A stretch of 64,000 nucleotides of DNA from Algisphaera agarilytica (GTDB lineage: Bacteria > Planctomycetota > Phycisphaerae > Phycisphaerales > Phycisphaeraceae): positions 3,478,836 through 3,542,835 of the forward strand of contig NZ_JACHGY010000001.1 in assembly GCF_014207595.1 (NCBI RefSeq), given 5' to 3'. The position numbers and the translations under genes were made by a program. Numbering within the stretch: position 1 is the first letter of the stretch; every line of letters begins with the position of its first letter. A model generated the notes under the pieces. That model did not search any database and was not told the origin of the DNA. It saw only the letters and a list, made by a program, of their open reading frames with translations. Of the stretch, positions 48,422 to 58,307 are shown one piece after another.

Positions 48422-48428
48422 TATGCTA
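48422..48428. promoter_or_regulatory. Overlapping divergent -10 boxes in a 17-bp intergenic region
   Basis: Plus strand: TATGCT (48422-48427) lies 6 nt before the ATG at 48434. Minus strand: TAGCAT (48428-48423) lies 6 nt before the ATG at 48416. Both fit the TANNNT-6-ATG pattern of leaderless genes. Confidence 0.5.
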
Positions 48429-48433
48429 TCGAC

Positions 48434-49624
48434 ATGGCTGATCCGGTCCCGCAGAGTGTTGTTGAGTTGCTCCAGTTGATGGTGCGTGTGAACACGGTCA
48501 ACCGCGCGTTGCCCGGGTCGGTCGGCGGCGAAGCGGCATTGGTGGAGGCGTTGGAATCTCTGGCTGATGCCTGGGGTTTGGCGACCACGCGACTCCCGGT
48601 CAAGGGGCAGGCCGATCAGCTGCTGGTGACGCACGTCGTGGGTGATGATCTGCCATGGATACTGTTCGATAGCCATCTGGATACGGTGGCGGTCGAAGGC
48701 ATGACGATCGATCCGTTTTCGGGGGACGTGGGCGACGGTAAAGTCTGGGGGCGGGGCAGCTGCGACACCAAGGGCACCGGCGCTGCGATGTTGTGGGCGA
48801 TGAAGCAAGCGGTGGCGGGGCAAGGTGATCGGGCGTTGCCGCACAACCTCGCGTTGCTGTTCAGCGTGGACGAAGAGGTGTCGATGCAGGGTGTTGCGTC
48901 GTTTGTGAAGAACGATCTGCCCTCGCTCGGTTGGTGGCCTGCCGCGGTGATCGTCGGTGAGCCCACCGAGCACCGGCCCGTCATCGCGCACAACGGATGT
49001 CTGCGTTGGACACTGACCACCCACGGCAAGGCCTGCCATTCTTCCGTGCCGCACGAGGGCGTCTCGGCGATCAGCGCGATGGTCCGCGTGATCGATCTGA
49101 TCGAGAGCCGTTACATCCCGTCGCTCTCGGCCGAGCACCCGTTGACGGGGACGGCGGTGTGCTCGATCAACATGATCCGCGGCGGCAGTGCCCCCAACAT
49201 CATCCCCGACCGTTGCACGATCCAGATCGACCGTCGGGTCGTGCCGGGCGAGGATTCGGCCCAAGCGATCGCAGACATCCACGCGTTGCTCGAGCCGCTC
49301 GGGGACAGCCATCCGCCGATAGATTTCACCCAAGACGTCGTCGTGGACCACCCGCCGTTTGGCACGGAGCACAACGGGGCGTTGATCGACCATCTGGTTC
49401 CGGTGCTCGAAAGTCTGGGCCTGCCCAAGCTCACCCTCGGTGCTCCGTTCGCCACGCACGCCTCGTATTTCGATCAGGCGGGTATCCCCGCCGTGGTCCT
49501 CGGTCCCGGCTCGCCCCACACGGCCCACACGAAAGACGAATGGGTGGCCGTCGATCAGATCGAGCGGGGCGTCGAGGTGTACCGCGCGATCATGCAGACC
49601 CCGCTCGCCGCGATCAGCAGCTAA
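48434..49624 (+). CDS. M20-family metallopeptidase (ArgE/DapE-like deacylase)
   Basis: 396 residues. Two-zinc amidohydrolase: [16 protein letters not shown] (His and catalytic Asp), [16 protein letters not shown] (bridging Asp), [17 protein letters not shown] (catalytic Glu-Glu pair), [37 protein letters not shown] in the dimerisation domain, and [13 protein letters not shown] / [20 protein letters not shown] with the last His. Acetylornithine deacetylase is possible given argB and argF in the window, but succinyl-diaminopimelate desuccinylase or another deacylase cannot be excluded. TATGCT lies 6 nt before the ATG. Confidence 0.88.
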   Translation: MADPVPQSVVELLQLMVRVNTVNRALPGSVGGEAALVEALESLADAWGLATTRLPVKGQADQLLVTHVVGDDLPWILFDSHLDTVAVEGMTIDPFSGDVGDGKVWGRGSCDTKGTGAAMLWAMKQAVAGQGDRALPHNLALLFSVDEEVSMQGVASFVKNDLPSLGWWPAAVIVGEPTEHRPVIAHNGCLRWTLTTHGKACHSSVPHEGVSAISAMVRVIDLIESRYIPSLSAEHPLTGTAVCSINMIRGGSAPNIIPDRCTIQIDRRVVPGEDSAQAIADIHALLEPLGDSHPPIDFTQDVVVDHPPFGTEHNGALIDHLVPVLESLGLPKLTLGAPFATHASYFDQAGIPAVVLGPGSPHTAHTKDEWVAVDQIERGVEVYRAIMQTPLAAISS

Positions 49625-49683
49625 ACTATCCGGCCCGGCGTTGTATGCGATCAACGCTTGCTTCCCCCCATTGGACCGAACTC

Positions 49684-51402
49684 ATGACCGCCGACCTCAA
49701 CCGCTACTCCAAGACCGTCACCCAGCCCGCCCGCCAGGGCGCTTCCCAGGCCATGCTCCACGCCACCGGCCTGACCCGTGAAGACCTCAAGAAGCCCCAG
49801 GTCGGCATCGCCAGCGTCTGGTACGAAGGCAACTCCTGCAACATGCACCTCAACGACCTCGCCGCCGAGGTCCGGAAGGGTGTCACCGCCGCCGACTGTG
49901 TGGGCATGCGGTTCAACACCATCGGCGTGTCCGACGGCATCAGCATGGGCACCGACGGCATGGGCTACTCGCTCCAGTCGCGCGACCTGATTGCCGACTC
50001 GATCGAAACCGTGATGAGCGCCCAGTGGTACGACGCCCTGGTCACGATCCCCGGCTGCGACAAGAACATGCCCGGCTGCATCATGGCGATGGGGCGGCTC
50101 AACCGTCCGTCGCTGATGGTCTACGGCGGCACGATCAAGCCCGGCTGCGCTACCATCAAAGGTGAGGAGCTCAAGCTCGACATCGTCAGCGCGTTCCAGT
50201 CCTACGGCCAATCGCTGGCGGGAACCATCACCGAAGAAGAACGCCGCACCATCGTCGAAAGCTCCTGCCCCGGCGCGGGCGCGTGCGGCGGCATGTACAC
50301 CGCCAACACCATGGCTAGCGCGATCGAGTGCATGGGCCTGAGCCTGCCGTACTCGTCCTGCACCCCGGCGGTGGACCAGGAGAAGACCGACGAATGCATC
50401 CGGGCCGGCCACGCCGCGCGGAAGCTGCTCGAGCTCGACCTCAAGCCGCGTGACATCGTGACCAAACAGAGCCTGCTCAACGCGATGCGGCTGATCATCG
50501 TCACCGGCGGCTCGACCAACGCGGTGCTGCACCTGCTGGCGATCGCCCGGGCGTTCGACATCGAGTTGACCATCGACGAGTGGCAGCAGATGAGCGACGA
50601 CACGCCGCTGATCTGTGACCTCAAGCCGTCGGGCCGATACGTCATGGAGGAGCTGCACGCGATGGGCGGCACGCCCGCGCTGATCAAGTTCCTGATCGCC
50701 GAAGGCATGATCGACGGAAGCCAGATGACCGTGACCGGCAAGACGCTTGCCGAGAACGTCGCCGACCTGGCCGGCCTGCCGCCGTTCGGCGACCCGGCCA
50801 CCACGCCCGGCACCCAGGACATGGTCCGCCCGCTGTCCGATCCGCTCAAGCCCACCGGCCACCTACAGATCATGCGCGGCAACCTCGCCCCCGGCGGATG
50901 TGTGGGCAAGATCACCGGCAAGGAAGGCACTGTGTTTAAGGGCACCGCCCGCGTCTACGACTGCGAAGAAGACATGCTCGACGGCCTCGAGCGCGGCGAG
51001 ATCGTCAAGGGCGACGTCATCATCATCCGCTACGAAGGCCCCAAGGGCGGCCCCGGCATGCCCGAGATGCTCACGCCCACCAGCGCTGTCGCGGGTGCGG
51101 GCCTGATCAAAGACGTAGCGCTCATGACCGACGGCCGTTTCTCCGGCGGCAGCCACGGCTTCATCATCGGCCACGTCGTCCCCGAAGCTCAGGAGGGCGG
51201 CCCCATCGCGCTGGTCAAGACCGGCGACGCCGTGACGATCGACACCGACTACGGCGAGATCAACATGGACGTCTCGGATGAAGAACTCGAAGAACGCCGC
51301 AAAGCTTGGTCCGCACCCCAGCTCAAAGCCCGCCGCGGCACGTTGTATAAATACATCAAGAACGTGAAGACCGCGTCTGAGGGTTGTGTAACAGACGAAT
51401 AG
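49684..51402 (+). CDS. ilvD: Dihydroxy-acid dehydratase
   Basis: 572 residues. Dehydrates dihydroxy acids in isoleucine and valine synthesis with an Fe-S cluster. Seen: [39 protein letters not shown] (Cys), [40 protein letters not shown] (Cys), [20 protein letters not shown] (Cys), [17 protein letters not shown], and [20 protein letters not shown] near the C-terminus. The ATG at 49684 is favoured; an ATG at 49645 would add 13 residues. A long open frame upstream overlaps the M20 gene and is not coding. Confidence 0.96.
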   Translation: MTADLNRYSKTVTQPARQGASQAMLHATGLTREDLKKPQVGIASVWYEGNSCNMHLNDLAAEVRKGVTAADCVGMRFNTIGVSDGISMGTDGMGYSLQSRDLIADSIETVMSAQWYDALVTIPGCDKNMPGCIMAMGRLNRPSLMVYGGTIKPGCATIKGEELKLDIVSAFQSYGQSLAGTITEEERRTIVESSCPGAGACGGMYTANTMASAIECMGLSLPYSSCTPAVDQEKTDECIRAGHAARKLLELDLKPRDIVTKQSLLNAMRLIIVTGGSTNAVLHLLAIARAFDIELTIDEWQQMSDDTPLICDLKPSGRYVMEELHAMGGTPALIKFLIAEGMIDGSQMTVTGKTLAENVADLAGLPPFGDPATTPGTQDMVRPLSDPLKPTGHLQIMRGNLAPGGCVGKITGKEGTVFKGTARVYDCEEDMLDGLERGEIVKGDVIIIRYEGPKGGPGMPEMLTPTSAVAGAGLIKDVALMTDGRFSGGSHGFIIGHVVPEAQEGGPIALVKTGDAVTIDTDYGEINMDVSDEELEERRKAWSAPQLKARRGTLYKYIKNVKTASEGCVTDE

Positions 51403-51417
51403 CGTAATATTGATTGG

Positions 51418-52083
51418 ATGAGGTATGCCGTTGCCATGCCTGTGTTAGGCGTAGTCGCTGCGTTTGCAGGCGTCCGCTTCTGGCCGTACGGGATTATTCT
51501 CATCTGGTTTGGTTTGTGCTGCATTGTGCTTGGCTTTGCCTATTTACGCCCAGGCCTCAATCTTTTTTGTAAGACGGATACTGGTCGGATTCCTTTGTAC
51601 ATGTCTGTGATTGCTTTCCCGTACTTGGCTTTCACTTATGTGGTTTGGCGAGTGAATGTTGGCTTGGTGTCTGAGTCAGCCTTAATTGTGATTGATGACA
51701 ATTTGATCGTCGGACGACGCTTGTTTCCGCATGAACTGCCTCGGCAGGTAACACACGTTGTTGATTTGACTACCGAGTTTTCTGAGCCATCTGGAGTTGT
51801 CGAGCGAGTGGCTTACCAACATCTTCCGATTATGGACGGACACGTCCCCCTACGAGATCGATTGTTGCAGACATTGGAAGAGCTACCTGAAGATGCTGTG
51901 GTATACATCCATTGCGCGCAAGGGCATGGTCGCACTGGGTTGGTGGCTATGGCGCTACTGTTCCTTCGTGGCGAGATAGCTTCGGTTTCAGAGGGGATTT
52001 CGCTGCTGCAATCAAAACGGCCAGGCATTCGATTGAATTCGGCTCAAACCGGTTTTATCGAAACGGTTATGGGGAGGGGCTAA
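51418..52083 (+). CDS. Membrane-anchored dual-specificity/tyrosine phosphatase-like protein
   Basis: 221 residues. Three N-terminal hydrophobic helices (VLGVVAAFAGVRFWPYGIIL, then LIWFGLCCIVLGFAYL, and IPLYMSVIAFPYLAFTYVVW) precede a cytoplasmic phosphatase domain. HCAQGHGRTGLVAMALL holds the CX5R loop with Cys166 and Arg172, and the general acid may lie in LPIMDGHVPL. Base composition is clearly more AT-rich than its neighbours, which hints at a different origin. TAATAT lies 7 nt before the ATG. It is 3 bp upstream of recG. Confidence 0.85.
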   Translation: MRYAVAMPVLGVVAAFAGVRFWPYGIILIWFGLCCIVLGFAYLRPGLNLFCKTDTGRIPLYMSVIAFPYLAFTYVVWRVNVGLVSESALIVIDDNLIVGRRLFPHELPRQVTHVVDLTTEFSEPSGVVERVAYQHLPIMDGHVPLRDRLLQTLEELPEDAVVYIHCAQGHGRTGLVAMALLFLRGEIASVSEGISLLQSKRPGIRLNSAQTGFIETVMGRG

Positions 52084-52085
52084 GT

Positions 52086-54254
52086 TTGGCCAACCGTTCA
52101 GAACCTAAAGCCAGTAAACGCCTGTCCATGCGGGTTGATGACCTGCCCGGCATCGGTAAAGGGCGGGCGGCGGCGCTTCGGCGGTTGGATATCTATACGG
52201 TGACGGACCTGCTGCGGCACACGCCGATGCGGTACGAGAAGGAGGCGGCCGAGGGGATCATCGCGGACCTGCCGACCGATGGGAAGACGGTGGGCTCGGC
52301 CCGGGGGCAGGTGGTGGCGTGTCGGTGGGTGCCCTCGATGGGCTACGGCAAGAAGGGGCGGTTCGAGGCGACGCTGCGGGACGACTCGGATCAGGTGGGC
52401 GGGCGCACATTGATGTTGGTGTGGTTCAACGCGGGCTACCTCCGCGAGAAGATCATGCCCGGGCTGATGCTGCGGGTGCAGGGCAAGGCCAAGATGTTTG
52501 GCGACTACCCGCAGATGGTCTCGGCCAAGTGGGAAGTGCTCGACGAAGTCGATGCGCCCGAGGCGTCCACGGAGCGGCTGCGGCCGGTGTACCCGGCGAC
52601 GGAGCGGTTCTCGTCGGTCAAGATCGAGCAGCTATTGGACACGGTGTTGCCGTGGGCGTTGCCGATGGTGACCGACCCGCTGCCCGAGGATTTGCTGCAG
52701 CACCACAACATGCCCGCCTTGGCTGAGGCGCTTCGGATGATGCACCGGCCCGAGGACCTCGACGAGCCCAAGGCGGCCCGGCGTCGGCTGGCGTTCAACG
52801 AGTTGCTTCTCCTTCAACTGGGTATTGCGATGCGAGCGGCGGAGGTCGAGCGGATGTTCGTCGCCCCGGCCCTCAATCACTCCGAGGCGATCGATCAGCA
52901 CATCCGTAGCCGATTCCCGTTTGAGCTGACCGACACGCAGTCCGCGGCGGTGTTGGAGATCGCGAAAGACCTCTCGCAAGACAAGCCAATGAACCGTATG
53001 CTGCAGGGCGATGTCGGCGCGGGCAAGACGGTGGTGGCGTTGTACGCGATGCTCATGGCCGTGGCCGACCGCAAGCAGGCGGCGCTGATGGCTCCGACCG
53101 AACTGCTCGCCGAGCAACACCACCTCTCGATCTCGCGCACCCTCGAAGGCAGCAACGTCCGCGTGGCGCTGCTCACCGGCAACCAGCGTGACGACCTCGA
53201 CGCGGTCGCCAGCGGCGAGGCGGACCTGGTCGTCGGCACCCACGCATTGCTGTCCGAATCGGTGAAGTTCAACGACCTGGCCGTCGTCGTGATCGATGAG
53301 CAGCACCGCTTCGGCGTGATGCAGCGGGCGACGCTGCGGCAGTCGGCCGAGGCAGACGAGAAGGGCCGGGAGCGGATGCCGCACACGCTGGTGATGACCG
53401 CGACACCGATCCCGCGGACGCTGAGCCTGACGCTGCTGGGCGACCTGGACAACACGACGCTGACCGGTCTGCCGCCCGGGCGGACGCCGATCCAGAACCG
53501 CGTCGTCGGCCCAGAGCAGGCGGACGAGGTGTACCGCTACATGCGGACGCGGCTGGAGCGGGGCGAACAAGCCTACGTGGTCGTGCCCGCCATCGACGCG
53601 GCCGGGGGGAGCGGTGGCGGCTCGGGCGAGAACGCCAAGACGCTGAAGTCGGTGAACGCCCTGGCCAAGACGCTGCAGCAGAAGTTCCTGGATGGCTACA
53701 CGGTGGGCACCGTGCACGGCCGACTCAAGCGCGAGACCCGTCAGAAAGTCATGGAGAAGTTCCGGGAGGGCGAGATCGACGTGCTGGTCGCCACCACGGT
53801 GATCGAGGTCGGCGTGGATGTGCCCAACGCCACGGTGATGGTGATCGAACACGCCGAGCGTTTCGGGTTGGCACAGCTCCACCAGCTCCGCGGCCGGGTG
53901 GGGCGGGGGGATCACGGGCGGCGGTCGCTGTGCGTGTTCATCGCTGAGCCCACGACCGACGATGCGCTGTCACGGATGGATGCGATCGCCTCGACCAACG
54001 ACGGGTTCAAGGTCGCGGAACTCGACCTGCAGATCCGGGGCATGGGCGAGATCCTCGGCACCAAGCAGTCGGGCCTGCCCCCGATGAAGCAGGCACGTAT
54101 CCCCGAAGACATCGAGCTGCTGCAGCTGGCCAAGCGAGATGCCCGCGGGATCGTCGCGGACGATCCCGAATTGAGAGCGGCCGAGCACGCTAACCTGCGG
54201 AAGGTGCTGATGCTCCAGTACGGCTCGGCGCTGGGCTTGGTCGACGTGGGATGA
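52086..54254 (+). CDS. recG: ATP-dependent DNA helicase RecG
   Basis: 722 residues from TTG at 52086, which has GGAGG 8 nt upstream and follows the phosphatase stop by 2 bp. An ATG at 52128 (14 codons in) is the alternative. RecG rescues stalled replication forks. Wedge/OB region DLPGIGKGRAAALRRL, RYEKEA, then MLQGDVGAGKTVVALYAMLM (Walker A), VVIDEQHRFGVMQRATLR (DEQH), VMTATPIPRTLSLTLLGDLD, VHGRLKRETRQKVMEKFREG, LVATTVIEVGVDVPNATVMV and QLRGRVGRGDHGRRSLCVFI. A Gly/Ser-rich insert (DAAGGSGGGSGENAK) lies between the two helicase lobes. Confidence 0.96.
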   Translation: MANRSEPKASKRLSMRVDDLPGIGKGRAAALRRLDIYTVTDLLRHTPMRYEKEAAEGIIADLPTDGKTVGSARGQVVACRWVPSMGYGKKGRFEATLRDDSDQVGGRTLMLVWFNAGYLREKIMPGLMLRVQGKAKMFGDYPQMVSAKWEVLDEVDAPEASTERLRPVYPATERFSSVKIEQLLDTVLPWALPMVTDPLPEDLLQHHNMPALAEALRMMHRPEDLDEPKAARRRLAFNELLLLQLGIAMRAAEVERMFVAPALNHSEAIDQHIRSRFPFELTDTQSAAVLEIAKDLSQDKPMNRMLQGDVGAGKTVVALYAMLMAVADRKQAALMAPTELLAEQHHLSISRTLEGSNVRVALLTGNQRDDLDAVASGEADLVVGTHALLSESVKFNDLAVVVIDEQHRFGVMQRATLRQSAEADEKGRERMPHTLVMTATPIPRTLSLTLLGDLDNTTLTGLPPGRTPIQNRVVGPEQADEVYRYMRTRLERGEQAYVVVPAIDAAGGSGGGSGENAKTLKSVNALAKTLQQKFLDGYTVGTVHGRLKRETRQKVMEKFREGEIDVLVATTVIEVGVDVPNATVMVIEHAERFGLAQLHQLRGRVGRGDHGRRSLCVFIAEPTTDDALSRMDAIASTNDGFKVAELDLQIRGMGEILGTKQSGLPPMKQARIPEDIELLQLAKRDARGIVADDPELRAAEHANLRKVLMLQYGSALGLVDVG

Positions 54255-54274
54255 ACCGGGCGGTGTGAACGGCT

Positions 54275-54814
54275 TTACGTTGAAGCGTTTGCTTGCGACA
54301 GGGCGGAAGTCATCCGCACCGTCTCTTCGGCCAGCTCGGCGATCCGCTCCTGGATCAGTGACGACAGCTCGCCGTCGTCGAAATCGCTGTCGTCGGCGTA
54401 GACGAATCGCGGCACGATCACGCAGCGGAAGTCCAGCATCAGGCTGTTGGCCATGGGCATGATCGACATGAAACTTCCCCGGCCGCCCGCCGAGCAGATG
54501 AAGCTCACGGTTTTGTTGAGCCAGGCGGGTTTGCCGGTAAGTTCAATGAGGTTTTTAGCGGCGGCGTTGGCGTCGTAGTTGTAGATCGGCAGCGCCAGGA
54601 TCACGCCGTCGGCGGCTCGCACACGCTCGCCCATTGCTTGCACCTCGGGCTGCCCGTAAACGGTCGAGCCATCACACATCGGCAGCGGGTGGTCGCGTAG
54701 ATCGATCCAGTCGACCTCGATCTCCGCACGGCTCAAAGGCTCTCGCAGGTATTCCGCCATGGCGGCGGAGCGGCTTTCGGGATTCAGAGAACAACAAATG
54801 ACAGCAATTCGCAT
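54275..54814 (-). CDS. NADPH-dependent FMN reductase family protein
   Basis: 179 residues of the flavodoxin-like fold. The FMN-binding loop is MRIAVICCSLNPESRSAAMA, then VDWIDLRDHPLPMCDGS, ADGVILALPIYNYDANAAAK, LTGKPAWLNKTVSFICSAGG and a C-terminal helix. Such enzymes reduce flavins, quinones or metals. The ATG at 54814 starts right before the first strand; the longer frame to 54844 lacks support. It is convergent with recG and 47 bp downstream of the efflux adaptor gene. Confidence 0.88.
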   Translation of the reverse strand: MRIAVICCSLNPESRSAAMAEYLREPLSRAEIEVDWIDLRDHPLPMCDGSTVYGQPEVQAMGERVRAADGVILALPIYNYDANAAAKNLIELTGKPAWLNKTVSFICSAGGRGSFMSIMPMANSLMLDFRCVIVPRFVYADDSDFDDGELSSLIQERIAELAEETVRMTSALSQANAST

Positions 54815-54861
54815 AGCAGAGCTTAGGCGCGGGAGTGGCTCCATGAGCCACGGGGGTGAGA

Positions 54862-56406
54862 TTAGTCGGATTCGAGCAGTTCGCCGGGCAGAGGGTTGCG
54901 GAGTAGGACGCGGTCGCCGCTGACCAGGCCGGTGGTGACCTCGACGAGGGTTTCCGAGGCCCGGCCGATGTCGATGATCTGTTTCTTGACCCGGCCGCTG
55001 CCCGCGGGCACGTAGCAGAAGTGCTCATCCCCTTCGGTGAAGACGGCTTGGACGGGGATGGACAACGCGTTATCGACCTGTCCGACCTTGATCTCGCCGG
55101 TGCAGCGCATGGCCGGTTTGAGCTCGGCTTCGAGGTCGGCGGGGAGCATGACGCGTGCTGTGAACTCCCGTTGTCCGGGGTTGAGCCAGCCGCCCGATTC
55201 GGTGAGCGGGGTGGTTCGATCGATCACGCCCTCGTACACCTCGCCGGGGCGGGCATCAACGGTCACCCGCACGGTTTGCCCGACCTTCACCAGGGGTTCG
55301 TACGCCTCGGCGATGGCGAGGTTGGCGACCATCTGACGGATGTCGGGCAGGAAGAGGATGGTTTCATTGAACCGCACCTCGCGCCCTTCAGCCATCGGGT
55401 CGCTTCGGTAGCGGGCGCGTCCCACCGAGGTGCCGTAAACGACCAGGCCGTCCTGCGGGGAGATGATGGTGCTGGCGCTGAGCTGATCTTTGAGCTTGTC
55501 GAGTTTCTCCTGACGGATCATCAGGGTCTGGGTCTTGCTGGAAAGGTCGGCCTCCTGCCGCGCGATTTCGCTTTCGTTCTTGGCGATCTCGCGTTCGAGG
55601 TTGGACTCGGCCTGCTCGACGTCTGAGAGCTTTTGCTGCTGCTCGGTCTGGAACGTGTACTGGTCGTACACAGACAGGTTCAACTCGGCGGTGAGCAGGG
55701 CATCGGCGGCTTCGAGTTCGGCGATCTCGCTGTCTTCGAGGTCGTTTTGGCTGATGAACTTCTGGGCGAAGAGGGCTTTGCTGATCTCGTGGTCACGCTT
55801 GGTCCGTTCGACCTGACGCTGGGCCTTCTGGAGTTCCAGGTCCAACTCGCGGCGTTTCTGCGGGACGTCGCCCTTCTGCCAGCGGGCGAGCTCCAGCTTG
55901 GCCAACGCCAACTCGACATCCGCCGCGGATTGACGCGATCGGGCCTCGTTGCGTTCGATCTCCAGGCCACGGCGGGCGAAGATTTCGTCGGTGCGGGCTT
56001 TCTCAACCGCCAGCGCGGCTTCTTCGATTTTGGTTCGGAGTTCGTCGCTGTCGAGGGTGACCAGCACGTCGCCTTCTTTCACCTCGCTGCCTTCCTCGAC
56101 CAGGGTGATGATCTGGGGGCGACCTTCCACCTTGCTCTTGATTTCGATCCGCTCGGCCGCATCGAGGTCTCCCGACTCCGTCACCGTGAGTTCGAAACTG
56201 CGGGGTTTGACGTGGTACCAATCGATCTCGCCTTCGCGCCCGGCGGCGACAGCGTTGTCGGCGTCGGACCCGGCGAACCAGACCGAAGTCAGTACGACAA
56301 TCCCCACCAGGGCCGCCAGGCCGATCAGCCAGCCCACCCGGGCGGCTCCCCATCGCCAAGTCGGTGCAGCAAACGAAGGAGGAGAATGGTGTGGGCGGGG
56401 ATTCAT
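54862..56406 (-). CDS. HlyD-family efflux periplasmic adaptor protein
   Basis: 514 residues. One N-terminal membrane helix (VGWLIGLAALVGIVVLTSVW), then a barrel-sandwich/lipoyl-like half (SFELTVTESGDLDAAERIEI, VKEGDVLVTLDSDELRTKIE). A very long alpha-helical coiled-coil hairpin of about 200 residues follows (ELALAKLELARWQKGDVPQK, EQQQKLSDVEQAESNLEREI), then the second lipoyl half and a C-terminal beta-barrel (FTARVMLPADLEAELKPAMR). It bridges an inner-membrane pump to an outer-membrane channel. The next gene upstream in the operon encodes a TolC-type channel; no pump subunit is in the window. Confidence 0.9.
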   Translation of the reverse strand: MNPRPHHSPPSFAAPTWRWGAARVGWLIGLAALVGIVVLTSVWFAGSDADNAVAAGREGEIDWYHVKPRSFELTVTESGDLDAAERIEIKSKVEGRPQIITLVEEGSEVKEGDVLVTLDSDELRTKIEEAALAVEKARTDEIFARRGLEIERNEARSRQSAADVELALAKLELARWQKGDVPQKRRELDLELQKAQRQVERTKRDHEISKALFAQKFISQNDLEDSEIAELEAADALLTAELNLSVYDQYTFQTEQQQKLSDVEQAESNLEREIAKNESEIARQEADLSSKTQTLMIRQEKLDKLKDQLSASTIISPQDGLVVYGTSVGRARYRSDPMAEGREVRFNETILFLPDIRQMVANLAIAEAYEPLVKVGQTVRVTVDARPGEVYEGVIDRTTPLTESGGWLNPGQREFTARVMLPADLEAELKPAMRCTGEIKVGQVDNALSIPVQAVFTEGDEHFCYVPAGSGRVKKQIIDIGRASETLVEVTTGLVSGDRVLLRNPLPGELLESD

Positions 56407-56464
56407 GGTGTCTCGCGAAAATGAAGTACTTAAATTATTTTAGCGGTCGCCGCCGTGGATGTCG

Positions 56465-58285
56465 TCAGGAAGTCGATGGAGTTTCATCGAGCCCCGGGTC
56501 TTCAGTCGCATTGGGCTTGATCAGCTCGCCCGGGGCCATCCACCGCCCGTCGGAGCCGATCCGCATCTGCCCGGTGGCCAGCAAATATTGAAGGATGCTG
56601 ATACGCAGGTCAGATTCCGCCTCGTCGCGGTCGTTTTTGGCATCCAACAGGTCTTCCTGCACATCGATCACTTCACGGGGCCCCAGAGATCGCTCGTTGA
56701 TCTCGATCTGCTCGGCACGGCGTTCGTTGATCTCCACGGCGCGTTCCTGCAGCTGCAGGATGAAGCGGGCCTGCTCGATGGCACGGACCGCCCGGCGGAC
56801 TTCCAATGCGATGCGGTCTTGCTCGACCTGGTACTCACGTTGTTCCCGCTCCAGGCGGATCAGGGCAGCGCGGTAGTCGGTGTATTCGATCTTGCGGTCC
56901 AGTGGAACCCCGAACGTTAGGCCCACGGTGTAGTCGCCGTCGCCGGGCTCGAAGTCCAGGCCGCCGCGGGCGAGGTTCTCGTCGGTCGGGAGGTTCAGGT
57001 CGGCGTTCAGGTCGAGATCGGGGAGCAGCTGGTTCTTGGCGATCAACACGCTACGCACCGCGTCTTCGACCAGGTCGCCTTCGGTTTGGAGGTCCAGCCG
57101 TTCGGTGAGGGCGATCGTCACCGAACGATCGGTATCGAGCAGGATCTCGGGGACATCAATCGTCACGGGGATGATTTCAACCGGGCGTGTCGTCTCGATC
57201 CCGATGCGGAGCTTGAGTGCATCGATGGCGCGGACGTAGTTTTCCTGTTGCCGAACGAGTGAATTGCGGGCACGCAGCACGCGTTGCTCCGCACGCTGGG
57301 CCTGGAAGTACGGCTCGCGGCCTGCCTCGGCGAGTGCAGTGAACAACTCGGCGGAACTTTCGAAGTTGCGGAGCTGAACCTCCTGGTTGGTGAGCTGCCC
57401 CTGGCGACGGAGCAAGTCGAAGTAAGCGGTTGAGAGGTCGACGAAAAACTCACGGCGGAAACGCTCGAATCCACGAACCGCATAGATCAGGTCACGCTCG
57501 GCCTGGATGCGGGTTTCGACCGTCGCTGCGGTCTTGCCCGCTCCGCGGAGGAGCGGCAGGTCCAACGAAAACTGGAGCTCGGCGGATTGGGATTCGCGGT
57601 TGTCGGTGCTGGTGGCGGCCTGTTCGAGGAAGCGTACGTAGTCGACCAAAGCGGCGGCCGAAATCGTGCCGCCGTAGGGCAGACGCTGCGTGGCGCCGAG
57701 CGAGCCGATCAGGCTGAGGGCGGTGTCGTTGTCTCCGGCCTCGGGGGTGCCGTCGACCTGGCCGGTGATGGTGGAGAAAAACCGCGGGCCCCATTCGTGA
57801 CGCTCGACGATGAGGCTGAGCGTGGTGAGGAAGAGGTCTTCCTTCTCCCGGCGGTAGTCCGGGGCGAACTCGATGGCCTGAGCGATGATGCCTTCGAGGT
57901 CGAGCCGTAGGGTGTCGGGTTGGGTGCCGTCGTCGAGGATGGTGGGGTAGGGCACGACCTCGACCGGGGGTGCGGCCTCCACATCCAGACTCCGGGCGGG
58001 CGTGTTCACCGTCGCGGGGTCGTAGGTGTACAGCGAATCTTTCGGCTGGGCGTCGGGGGTGGGGACCTGGGTATCCGACATCGCGGCCGGGCCGATGCTG
58101 CGGGACTGCTGGTCCTGGATGATGCGCTGGGCCTCGAGCTCCAGGCGATCCATTCGCTGCGACTGGTTGCAGCTCAACAGGGCCCCGAGACACAGCGTCA
58201 GGGCGACGTGGGGGGCGACGAAAAGGGCGGGGGCCAAGCCCTTGGAGAATCGACGGACCAAACGAGAAAAATGAACGCTGTACAC
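56465..58285 (-). CDS. TolC-family outer-membrane efflux lipoprotein
   Basis: 606 residues starting at GTG. The lipoprotein signal (LALTLCLGALLSC-like, Cys anchor near residue 39) is followed by about 100 linker residues and two outer-membrane efflux domains with long heptad helices (FFVDLSTAYFDLLRRQGQLT, QLRNFESSAELFTALAEAGR, FQAQRAEQRVLRARNSLV, ALIRLEREQREYQVEQDRIA). Works with the HlyD adaptor 58 bp downstream. Its start is only 22 bp from the divergent ArsR-type gene. The precise start codon is uncertain, with alternative GTG codons close by. Confidence 0.88.
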   Translation of the reverse strand: MYSVHFSRLVRRFSKGLAPALFVAPHVALTLCLGALLSCNQSQRMDRLELEAQRIIQDQQSRSIGPAAMSDTQVPTPDAQPKDSLYTYDPATVNTPARSLDVEAAPPVEVVPYPTILDDGTQPDTLRLDLEGIIAQAIEFAPDYRREKEDLFLTTLSLIVERHEWGPRFFSTITGQVDGTPEAGDNDTALSLIGSLGATQRLPYGGTISAAALVDYVRFLEQAATSTDNRESQSAELQFSLDLPLLRGAGKTAATVETRIQAERDLIYAVRGFERFRREFFVDLSTAYFDLLRRQGQLTNQEVQLRNFESSAELFTALAEAGREPYFQAQRAEQRVLRARNSLVRQQENYVRAIDALKLRIGIETTRPVEIIPVTIDVPEILLDTDRSVTIALTERLDLQTEGDLVEDAVRSVLIAKNQLLPDLDLNADLNLPTDENLARGGLDFEPGDGDYTVGLTFGVPLDRKIEYTDYRAALIRLEREQREYQVEQDRIALEVRRAVRAIEQARFILQLQERAVEINERRAEQIEINERSLGPREVIDVQEDLLDAKNDRDEAESDLRISILQYLLATGQMRIGSDGRWMAPGELIKPNATEDPGLDETPSTS

Positions 58286-58307
58286 AGCTCTACTCTTAAG
58301 TTAAAAC

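Noticed and set aside
48997-49683. Extension of ilvD upstream of 49684
   Set aside because: It overlaps the M20 peptidase gene in another frame and encodes Arg/Gly/Pro-rich sequence without domain similarity.
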